A stretch of 64,000 nt of DNA. Source: Cristatella mucedo. Its lineage: Eukaryota > Bryozoa > Phylactolaemata > Cristatellidae. The stretch lies in contig WPIO01000001.1 of assembly GCA_009760855.2 (NCBI GenBank), positions 18,439,501 to 18,503,500 of the forward strand, given 5' to 3'. Shown piece after piece: positions 36,701 to 42,841 of this stretch. The notes under the pieces are model-generated. The model was given only the letters and a program-made list of their open reading frames with translations. It was not told the DNA's origin and searched no databases. Position numbers and translations under genes: made by a program. The stretch's first letter is position 1. Every line of letters begins with the position of its first letter.

Positions 36701-37698
36701 TCCTGCTACCAACTCTTGCACATTCTTTCCAGCCGTCCTGAGCTGTTACTTCCATGCTACTCACTTCTTGGACTGCCCTTTTGAACCAGGTATAGTTTTC
36801 GCTCTGTCTTTGTTGCGTGAGATGGAGTCTACTGTACGTGTACCAGAAGCCGATTTAGCTTTTGAGTGCACTATATAACACGTGCCAGCATAACACCCAC
36901 TTAGTGTTGGTCTTTTGTGGAGTTACAGATGGAAATTTTTAAATACATACATACGTATATTTTTTAGCACTATTCAGGATTTAGCAGTCTGTAGTTTATG
37001 AATGGCCAAGCTGATTCTGGCGTTTTTTCGAGCTTTTATAAATTTAGAAGCCCGATGGGAACTTCTACTGACTGTCTGACCGTGCTCAGGGCTTCAGCAT
37101 TGAGATGGAGGAAAGGCTCGTTAGTGTGAGGATTCGAATTCAAAGCCCCCTGCTGAAAAAAATGGTTGTTCATCCATAAACCCACTCTGTTCATGCTGCT
37201 TGGGTTGTAGGAGCACCAACTATGAGGGTAGGTCATTTGTGTAACGACCGAAGAGAACTAAATCTCTATATCCAGGTGCATGCATTACAACTTGCTGCGA
37301 GAGAATCAACAAGCAACCAGGTTTTATGAAACTTACGGTCTCATGCTTTTAAGAGCATGCAAAAGCGAACAAGAAGACAGTAAAGGCCAACAATCCAAAG
37401 CAGCCAGTCAGCATTTGAGAACATCTTCGTTTACTGGGCGCCATGCGAACGCTAGAACGAGTAGCGCTAGCACGGCTCCCACCGTGTTCAACTTGATTGC
37501 CCTCGTGCAGATTCGTAATGCAAGTGTTGCTGAAGTGGACAATGTCGATGCGCTGTCGCATTCTTTTCAGGATTCACATCATGGGTACTATGGAGGTCTG
37601 CCTATTTGACGCGTCTCGGCAGCTGGCGCTTGCGGCTGCAGGTTCCTTTAGACTGGCTCAAGACTTTAATGTTCGGCAGAGACACGTCCCGCTTCTGA
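17951..37698 (+). CDS. Type II (alternative) NADH dehydrogenase, NDH-2, 8 exons
   Basis: NDH-2 is a single-chain FAD enzyme on the inner mitochondrial membrane. It passes electrons from NADH to ubiquinone without pumping protons and is insensitive to rotenone. The exons 17951-18237, 18854-19079, 23093-23263, 24388-24547, 27815-27990, 31579-31686, 34493-34634 and 37571-37698 join in phase into 465 codons plus TGA. Visible landmarks: an Arg/Ser-rich, acid-free N-terminus typical of a mitochondrial presequence; the FAD-binding VILGTGWSS (48-56); the NADH-binding VIVGGGPTG (207-215) with the acidic strand end LIE (245-247); VVWSAGV (317-323); the second FAD contact FAIGDCA (358-364); [12 protein letters not shown]; and the C-terminal LWRSAYL and FGRDTSRF membrane-anchoring end. 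No EF-hand insert is seen, so it is not the calcium-binding form. Intron sizes run from about 0.6 to 4 kb and are filled with LINEs and microsatellites. A bacterial contaminant is excluded by the introns. Confidence 0.92.
18854..19079 (+). CDS. NDH-2 exon 2
   Basis: Acceptor CCATGCAG. It encodes SIIEPVR through [20 protein letters not shown] and [12 protein letters not shown]; donor AAG|GTAAGCCC, phase 0. The [15 protein letters not shown] block is typical of NDH-2. Confidence 0.92.
19235..19525. repeat. TCTG/TCTCTG minisatellite (10-bp unit)
   Basis: About 290 bases, mostly a 10-bp unit TCTGTCTCTG repeated more than 15 times, edged by TCTG tetramers. It is an uninterrupted pyrimidine-biased tract in NDH-2 intron 2, shortly after exon 2. 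It creates long spurious open frames on both strands. Confidence 0.95.
19905..19957 (-). mobile_element. LINE-A 3' tail fragment
   Basis: A minus-strand AAT run, then CACTTGATAAAGCACCCTC and AGAGAACTCA, cut off directly against a plus-strand LINE-A fragment. Confidence 0.75.
19958..20570 (+). mobile_element. LINE-A fragment (RT C-terminal part)
   Basis: It covers the region from the [17 protein letters not shown] equivalent to the C-terminal LFRTAF equivalent, with frameshifts. No 3' hairpin follows. It lies in NDH-2 intron 2. Confidence 0.75.
20580..22260 (+). mobile_element. LINE-A copy, longer, interrupted by SINE-B
   Basis: It includes a region upstream of RT ([15 protein letters not shown] at about 20.74 kb), the N-terminal RT part ([16 protein letters not shown] at about 21.36 kb), a SINE-B insertion, then [10 protein letters not shown] and later RT pieces to about 22.25 kb. 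There are many stops. Confidence 0.75.
21467..21592 (+). mobile_element. SINE-B copy nested in LINE-A
   Basis: A box TTTGGCCCAGGGG, B-box region GGTCGAGCCC, GCATATGTAAAG, and the tail hairpin ending GGGTGC. Host LINE sequence stops at TCATATCTC and resumes at GATCTCAGTGGGAG, so ATCTC is present on both sides. Confidence 0.8.
22484..22605 (+). mobile_element. SINE-B copy, diverged
   Basis: AATGACCTAGGGGTGAGGCG resembles the A box, TGGGCTCAAGCCC the B box, followed by GGCATATG and a decayed tail hairpin. A run of C precedes it. Confidence 0.65.
23093..23263 (+). CDS. NDH-2 exon 3
   Basis: Acceptor TTTAAAG; 57 codons in phase 0. It encodes [13 protein letters not shown] and the second dinucleotide fold [20 protein letters not shown], which binds NADH. 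Donor CAA|GTAAGGAC. Confidence 0.93.
23922..23959. repeat. (CT)n microsatellite
   Basis: About 19 CT units in NDH-2 intron 3. Confidence 0.95.
24388..24547 (+). CDS. NDH-2 exon 4
   Basis: Acceptor CTTATTTTAG. It encodes [16 protein letters not shown] and [10 protein letters not shown]; the Glu of LIE ends the second Rossmann strand. Donor AACG|GTATGTTG, phase 1. Confidence 0.9.
25225..25465 (+). repeat. Repeat family C copy
   Basis: The DNA matches 36.71-36.93 kb in order: GTCCTGAGCTGCTATTTCCA, CATGCTACTCAC, GAGTGCACTATA, TGTGGAGTTACAGA. It lies in NDH-2 intron 4. Confidence 0.6.
26600..26756 (+). mobile_element. SINE-A copy
   Basis: GGATAAGGTGCTTAC, B-box-like GGTTCGGTCCT, then CCACTGCAAGCATGAGTGATA and GCGGCTCTTCTGCCCCTATA. 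It abuts a LINE-A fragment on the right. Confidence 0.7.
26760..27300 (+). mobile_element. LINE-A 3' fragment
   Basis: It runs from about CATAGCAGTTGCCACATCAC through the C-terminal RT part to a tail hairpin (AGTGCCTAGAAAGAGATTC / GGGTGCT) and ATT repeats. 5'-truncated. Confidence 0.8.
27715..27751. repeat. (GT)n microsatellite
   Basis: About 18 GT units, roughly 60 bp before the NDH-2 exon 5 acceptor. Confidence 0.9.
27815..27990 (+). CDS. NDH-2 exon 5
   Basis: The acceptor CTTCGGCAG is chosen over a second CAG four bases on because only the first keeps the frame. It encodes [20 protein letters not shown] and [10 protein letters not shown]. Donor CAA|GTGAGTGA, phase 0. Confidence 0.88.
28260..29115 (+). 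mobile_element. LINE-A 3' fragment with nested insertions
   Basis: A decayed RT C-terminal part, broken by an A+T-only block (about 28.58-28.72 kb) and a minus-strand SINE-A. It resumes at ACATTTAAAAAGAAACTGAAG and ends in the tail AGTTCTCTCAGGGTGCTATG. Confidence 0.7.
28758..28913 (-). mobile_element. SINE-A copy nested in LINE-A
   Basis: A nearly complete minus-strand copy: inverted body (ACAGAAGAGCC, CACCACCGCTTGCAGTGG), inverted B-box region (TTAGAACCCACGAC) and head (CGCCATCACGGC). LINE-A sequence continues on both sides. Confidence 0.8.
30162..31073. mobile_element. hAT-like MITE with a LINE-A inside
   Basis: Ends CAGTGGCAAAGCTGG and (inverted) CAGTGGTGGAGCCAG form imperfect terminal inverted repeats of a type common in hAT elements. 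The internal parts (TCGGCACGAA, GGAATTAAGACATAATTT, GCGGCCCAGGTCGCC-like) match the MITE at 56577-56884. About 600 bp of LINE-A separates the two halves. Flanking octamers GTGGGAAC and GGGAAAAC are only loosely alike. Confidence 0.6.
30285..30890 (+). mobile_element. LINE-A young 3' fragment
   Basis: 5'-truncated at CACTTCTCGCCGACCTGCAC. The body is almost identical to 39255-39840, and the 3' tail ends GGGCGCTTTATCAAGTGC then ATT/GTT repeats. It is inserted in the MITE that surrounds it. Confidence 0.85.
31579..31686 (+). CDS. NDH-2 exon 6
   Basis: Acceptor CCGTTTGTAG; 36 codons in phase 0. It encodes [23 protein letters not shown] and TAQ; the Gly-Asp pair contacts FAD. Donor CAG|GTATTTAG. 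Confidence 0.93.
32372..33030 (-). mobile_element. LINE-A 3' fragment, old
   Basis: On the minus strand it reads [35 protein letters not shown] and [19 protein letters not shown], with the AAT-rich tail at the left end. It is more diverged than the copies near 30 and 39 kb. Confidence 0.8.
33495..34320 (+). mobile_element. LINE-A RT-domain fragment
   Basis: A 181-codon open frame (33506-34051) covers [20 protein letters not shown], the catalytic [10 protein letters not shown] and [12 protein letters not shown], then a frameshift. It breaks off near 34.32 kb, about 170 bp before NDH-2 exon 7. Confidence 0.85.
34493..34634 (+). CDS. NDH-2 exon 7
   Basis: Acceptor TTTGTTTCAG. It encodes [16 protein letters not shown] and [20 protein letters not shown]. 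Donor CAAG|GTAATGC, phase 1. It is tightly flanked by two LINE-A fragments. Confidence 0.92.
34636..35145 (+). mobile_element. LINE-A 3' fragment
   Basis: It runs from CTACATTACCCCATTTCTCA through the RT C-terminus ([11 protein letters not shown]) to the tail hairpin at about 35.09-35.13 kb. It starts within a few bases of the NDH-2 exon 7 donor. Confidence 0.8.
35255..36160 (-). mobile_element. LINE-B fragment
   Basis: A second LINE family, minus strand: [20 protein letters not shown] near 35.85 kb (RT catalytic motif, YADE), then a C-terminal part with [20 protein letters not shown]. It resembles 39850-41395 in order and wording. Confidence 0.65.
36560..36940 (+). repeat. Repeat family C copy
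   Basis: [18 protein letters not shown] is the usual end of a LINE ORF2. It is followed by [18 protein letters not shown] and the DNA motifs GAGTGCACTATA and TGTGGAGTTACAGATGG shared with 25.2-25.47 kb. Confidence 0.6.
37571..37698 (+). CDS. NDH-2 exon 8 (last)
   Basis: Acceptor TTCTTTTCAG. It completes a split Gly codon, then encodes [34 protein letters not shown] and TGA at 37696-37698. This amphipathic end anchors NDH-2 enzymes to the membrane. A possible poly(A) signal AATAAA lies at 38045. Confidence 0.93.
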
Positions 37699-38556
37699 GC
37701 GTCCGTTTCTGTTGACGCAACTCTCTTCCGGAGGCCTGGCTCAATTGGCCGGTGGAGGCAGAAGAGCAGATATGCTAGAATGTCTCTCCAGTCGGTCTCT
37801 AGATGTTGGTGATTGTTGGTTTCTTTAAATGATTGTGATGCAAAATGATCTGTGCCTTGTTAATAGAGCTGTTGCCTAGCACCACTGTTCGATAATGATT
37901 TTTTGCTGACTTGGTCCTTATAGGTAAAATTCAAACGACAAATTATCTGACGTGACTTCTGTAGAAGTGCATGATTTGGTCTATGATGCCGCCTTATTTT
38001 ACTGATTGAATCACTGCGTAACTTATCTGCCGTCACTATATAGGAATAAAAATTCGAAGTGGAGTACCTCAGAATGTCGGACTGAAGTTTGCCCGTCCTT
38101 TTGCTGCATGCACTGTATTTAGTCTTTGTCATCAGTCCATGTCGATGTTTGCCTCACCACATGCCCACAGTGAGAGATCCAGAAAGTTGTCTCTGCATGC
38201 AGTTAAATATTGCACACTCTGAGTCGGGCCTGAGGTATGAGATCATTATAGTTTTTTACTGTGTATGTGAGACTCACTCCCGATAACAGCAGGTAGTGCA
38301 CACTAGTGTGAACTGCAACTACTGTGGGGTGAGCGATGGTACTGAAGAGTGATGTCTTAACATATTCTAAGAAGTGGTGCTAGATATTAAGCTGAGTCCT
38401 CTGGGCTCTGATATCATACTTTGTTTATTGTTCCTCTGTCGTTTGCACTGTACGTCCACCATGTTTTCCTTGAAGCTTAAAATAGGTTTAAAGAGGTTTT
38501 GAAAACTAACTGCTTCTGACAGAGCCTCATGGAACGGCACTAGCTTTGTTGGAGGA

Positions 38557-38931
38557 TGTAATATTCTGGAGGGAGAGGCTACTGTGTCAGATTCTCTATT
38601 ATTGGATATGCAATTCGAGATTATTATTCTCTATTATTATTATTCTCTATTATTGGATATGCAATTTTCCAAGCATATGCATGTCCAGATTGACGTATTT
38701 TGTCACAGGTAGCACTGTTTTCAAGGGCAATACATGGATGCCTTGACGCATCTATTGGACTACTGCTGATTTCAAGATAGTTTTCCAATCGCCCGAATAA
38801 CGTTCCCCATACTCGAGTGCTCCCACGATGTATGGAGTAAAGCCTGACCAAGTCATGCGGCTTACTTTACATGAACTCGCTGTAAATAAACATTCATTAT
38901 GGTGGCTTACATGCGACATGCTGTTTCAACA
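38557..38931 (+). mobile_element. Possible Ty3/gypsy 5' LTR
   Basis: A 375-bp segment starts TGTAATATTCTGG and ends TTTCAACA (TG...CA). It contains an AATAAA near 38884 and is followed at once by TGATGTCAGAAGTTGG, which resembles the primer-binding region seen after many invertebrate gypsy LTRs. No matching 3' LTR is found in the window. Confidence 0.45.
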
Positions 38932-39225
38932 TGATGTCAGAAGTTGGAAACGAGCTATCACGATAAAAATGTCAGCAGAATGTTTTCGCCCGCCCGGACA
39001 TTTCTAGTGCGGTCTATTAATGCATCCAAGAGAACGAAAGGAAGGATTACTTCGGCTAGTGTAGGATCGCTTTGAAAGATCTACAGACCCACAAAAGTGG
39101 TCTAAAGCTGCTAACGGCTATGAATCAAAACTATGGATCGAAACGCTATCGAAATATACAAGACTTTCGACCAGGGCTTGTCACCTGGAGATAGAGACAA
39201 GTTTAAAAAAAGTGCTGCAGAGATT
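38932..39225 (+). pseudogene. Possible gypsy gag-region remnant
   Basis: After the LTR candidate come an ATG (MSAECFRPPGHF) and, in another frame, RFERSTDPQKWSKAANGYES. Frames are broken. It is cut at the right by a LINE-A insertion. Assignment rests mainly on position. Confidence 0.3.
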
Positions 39226-39845
39226 TACACGTGAGTGTGAGCGTTGCAGCTGCCACATTACTCCACTTCTCGCCGACCTGCACTGGCTACCAGTCAAGCA
39301 ATGGATTGACTTTAAGGTTTTGTCGCTCACTTTTAGGTCACTTCATTCTTTGGCTCCAGCATATCTCTCAGATCTACTCCCCCATCAGGCCAAGCATCGT
39401 ACCACCCGCTTTTCGGAATCCAACAGTCTACCAATACCTCGTACAAACCTCAAATCCTTTGGGGACCGTGCATTTAGTTGGTCTGCTCCCAAAGCCTGGA
39501 ACTCCCTCCCGACTTGCGTCAGAACATCCCCTGACTTGACCACATTTAAAAGGAACTTAAACACACCTATTTAGGACAGCATTTAGTGGGTTCCTGTGAT
39601 TCGTCCTTCATGTGCTTGTGTGTGCTGACACTGTGCATGCTGCCACTAATCACATTTGCATGCTGACCTAGTGCATGTCACCTCTAACCATGTTATTCAT
39701 GTTGTTTGTTTATCAAGCATGATTTTACTCACCATTCAATTGCATTTCCCTTTGCAGCAAATGTAAAGCGCCTAGAGAGAGATTAAGTTCTCTGAGGGCG
39801 CTTTATCAAGTGCATTATTATTATTATTACATTATTATTACACCA
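39225..39845 (+). mobile_element. LINE-A young 3' fragment
   Basis: A 120-codon open frame ([17 protein letters not shown] to TFKRNLNTP), a 3' UTR and a perfect tail hairpin (AAAGCGCC / GGGCGCTTT) with ATT repeats. About 97% identical by eye to 30290-30880. Confidence 0.9.
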
Positions 39846-39849
39846 CTTT

Positions 39850-41395
39850 CATTCCTCATAGGAATGAATCGTACGAAAGATTCGCAATGCTCTGCCGCCG
39901 ACTGAATCTGCGAATCAGAATCCTTTTGACTCATTTTAGGCTGCTCTGCTTGGTCTCATTGAGTAATGCAATTATCGGTAGCACGTGGCTGATACTCTGC
40001 TATTTTTTTATATTCATCGCCAGCAGCTGTGGCCTAGTGGCTTTTTTCGGTAGCCCAGCCAAAAGGGAACTACAATAATAGAGCCGAGGCAGAAACAAGG
40101 ATCTAGCTAAATTTTTTGCAAGCCACCGTGGAAGACAGTTCCTAATCTCAGGGATCGGACGTAATGGCTACCTGTGGAAACAGTCTTCTTAGCAAAGCTT
40201 TCAAAATTTAGGTATCTGTCGAAGACGACGCCTAAATTCCAAGCACAAGGTGATGGTCGAACACCGGCATCGCCTATTAGAAGAGTAAAGCCTTCCAGTC
40301 CAGCCCCACGCTTGGGGTGTCCTGTGAGTAGTAGTTCCGTTTGATCGTCGTTTAGTTAAAGAAAATTTGCCGACATTCAGGTTCGACTGTCTGCAAGGCA
40401 AACATTCAGTTTGTCAGTCGCAGTGGCAGATTCCGACGGTTTAAGTGAAATATGCGCCTTAGTATCATCAGCATAAAAGTAATATCGTATTCTGTGGGCC
40501 CGAATCACCTTTCCCAGAGGTTGAGTATAAATGGAGAACAGCAAAGGATCGAACACGGACCCTTGAGGAACTCCGCAGGTGACTGGTCTGGTGGATGAGA
40601 CCTAACCCCCACACGACATGGATTGAATACGATTGGGCAAGTACGATGTGAAACAACGCCAGTGCCTCGTCTGCCAGACCGATCGCTGTTCTCAATTGTT
40701 TCAAGTAGAATATTGTGATTAATAGTGTCGGAGGCAGTTGATAGATCTAGCAGCGCTGGGGCAGAGACAGTACCGTCATCCTTGCTGAATAGAATGTCAT
40801 TGGTTACACGGAGGAGAGCAGTTTCAGTGTAGTGCTGCCGCTTGAACCCCGATAGAAAATTTTCTGAAATTTCATTCTTTTTAATGTTTGCTACCAGCTG
40901 CTTATCGACCATTTTTCAAGAATCTTCAAAACAAGAAGAAGGAAAACTGGGCAATAGTTTGCAAGGACCTCTGTATGTAATCCAGGCTTTTAAGTATCGA
41001 TCTAACGATTGCCGATTTGAAGGACTTGGGTACCACCTCTTTTTCCAGAGAAGCATTACAAATCTCGGTTATGGCAGGTCAAAGTTGGTCTGCCAGTGAA
41101 GACCACAGAGATAATGCTACAGGGTCTTCAGGAGACGAGCTCTTATTACTAGACCTTATCAAGGTAGCCACATTGCATGCAGAACCTTGGAAAATCTTGT
41201 AAGAAAGGTCACGGGTTTCGATTCAGCAATTTTATTTATCGTGGCACAAATGTGCACAGTTTTTTCAGTTAAGAAGGCTGAAAATCTTTCACCCGAGTCG
41301 CTAATATCTGGGGAGTGAGACCTCTTAGTCTTGGCCAAAAATTGTCTACCGTCTTGTAAATCTGTTTTGGGTCTGACTGGCATGACACTTGCCAC
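39850..41395 (-). mobile_element. LINE-B copy
   Basis: On the minus strand: SGERFSAFLTEKTVHI (pre-RT), RQHYTETALLRVTNDIL, LLDLSTASDTINHNILLE (RT fingers), then YFYADDTKAH (catalytic) and a C-terminal part to about 39.85 kb. Frameshifts and stops make it dead. The RT is clearly different from LINE-A. Confidence 0.75.
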
Positions 41396-42085
41396 AGGCA
41401 GAGCCCCCCTGCTGGGACGCCAACCGATCTAAAGCCGTTGACGACAACAAAAGCCTTGTGATTAATGCTCTCCTACCATGTTTATATGACGTCAAGTTGC
41501 CTATTATCCTGACTGTAGACGCGTCTCAGCATGACCTTGGTGTTATATTAATGCAAAACCAGCGATCTGTCGAGTATGGTCCATGACCTTCTACGGTGCA
41601 TACAGATGATTCATCAGAGGCAGACCACAGCTGTGCACTGGCCGATCCTGATGATTCATCCGAGGCAGACCACAGCTGTGCACTGGCCGATCCTGATGAT
41701 TCATCCGAGGCAGACCACAGCTGTGCACTGGCCGATCCTGATGATTCATCCGAGGCAGACCACAGCTGTGCACTGGCCGATCCTGATGATTCATCAGAGG
41801 CAGACCACAGCTGTGCACTGGCCGATCCTGATGATTCATCAGAGGCAGACCACAGCTGTGCACTGGCCGATCCTGATGATTCATCAGAGGCAGACCACAG
41901 CTGTGCACCGGCCGCTATCGATGATGCTCCCAACAGCTGTTCACCAGCGGTTTGGCATAGGAGCAGTACAGACAGGCCTGCATATAATCAAACTACAGGG
42001 ATCCCAGAGGAATTCACGAGTGACAATGGCACACAGTTCACTAGTATAGAGTATCAAGACTTTGCTGCTCGTTTAGGTGTTTAGA
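41396..42085 (+). pseudogene. Ty3/gypsy pol remnant (RNase H end and integrase core)
   Basis: 41396-41586 reads INALLPCLYDVKLPIILTVD then ASQHDLGVILMQ, the RT/RNase H junction of gypsy pol (DAS-x-LG-x-LMQ). After a 45-bp tandem array, 41990-42080 reads GIPEEFTSDNGTQFTSIEYQ, the integrase core around its second catalytic Asp. Everything between is lost or replaced by the array. The gypsy 5' end may be the LTR candidate at 38557. Confidence 0.75.
41605..41919. repeat. 45-bp minisatellite, 7 units
   Basis: Seven head-to-tail units starting GATGATTCATC; units 1-6 are nearly identical (CAGAGG/CCGAGG variants) and unit 7 is diverged at its end. On the plus strand each unit encodes DDSSEADHSCALADP. 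The 45-bp length keeps all six frames in phase, so the array is open in several of them. No spacers, so not CRISPR. Confidence 0.95.
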
Positions 42086-42092
42086 TTACTGC

Positions 42093-42200
42093 GCTGGTTT
42101 AGCCCAGTGGTTAAGGTGCTCACCCCGACCAAGGTCTGGCTGAGGTCGTGGGCTCGAGCCCTGTGACATGTGTAAAGCACCTGACATAAATCATAAAGAC
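42093..42200 (+). mobile_element. SINE-B copy, head well preserved
   Basis: A box TAGCCCAGTGG (42100-42110 region), AAGGTGCTCACCCCGACCAA, B box GGGCTCGAGCCC, then ACATGTGTAAAGCACCTGAC and an abrupt end, so the tail hairpin is cut. It sits directly behind the gypsy integrase remnant. Confidence 0.75.
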
Positions 42201-42581
42201 ATGCTACCATTATGGTCCTACCTTTACCATTTTTATATGAGTACTCAAGTTTGGGGCATCTGGCAGCAGACTGCTTAAAGATGTCTCTATGGTCACAGTC
42301 ATACTGGGGGGGGGGGGTCAAAATTGCCTAAGTGGATGAATTCGTAAGAGTATGGCTGATGGCGATATTCATGTGTATAAGTGCAGTACAATTACCTGTA
42401 TTTACAACTCATTGCGTACCACATACATTATTTTCATTCGGGCGAGCAACTGATGATGTCACCAAGTCTTGACCAGTATAGCTGCTGGTAGAGTATTGCA
42501 TGTTGTGATGTGCTGCCAATGCACTGGGTGCACGAGAACAAGCTGCAAGGGCTCAAGGGTTCAAGATTTTGGTAAGAGAGG
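42201..42581. other. 3' flank of CFAP251
   Basis: A 12-G run at 42306-42317; no clear poly(A) signal or gene seen. Confidence 0.4.
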
Positions 42582-42841
42582 TCAAGAGTTGGCTGCAGCC
42601 TCAGCAGGAACCGAGGCACCCTCGACCTTTAGTATATTGGCTTCCTGCTGTGGAGATGGTCCAAATCCAAGCAGGTCATCGACGAAGTAGCGCTCTGTGA
42701 TGTCGCTGGGCAGGCTGTCGACAATGATGTCACCTGCTGCCGTAGTGTCGAACTCGCGCTGCTCACAGCTGCCACCTTCGTCGTTGTACCCGAGCAGTGT
42801 CGTCAGGTACTCTGCTAGCTCATATTCGGTCATGTGCTCAC
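42582..42841 (-). CDS. CFAP251: CFAP251 exon 16 (last)
   Basis: Acceptor CTCCCGTAG; residues 1037-1122: [35 protein letters not shown], then stop TGA at 42582. Confidence 0.92.

Noticed and set aside
17951-37698. Bacterial contamination as the source of the NADH dehydrogenase
   Set aside because: Eight exons with GT-AG borders are separated by introns containing the same LINE and SINE families as the rest of the window.
41605-41919. CRISPR-like array
   Set aside because: The 45-bp units are contiguous with no unique spacers, and the sequence is eukaryotic.
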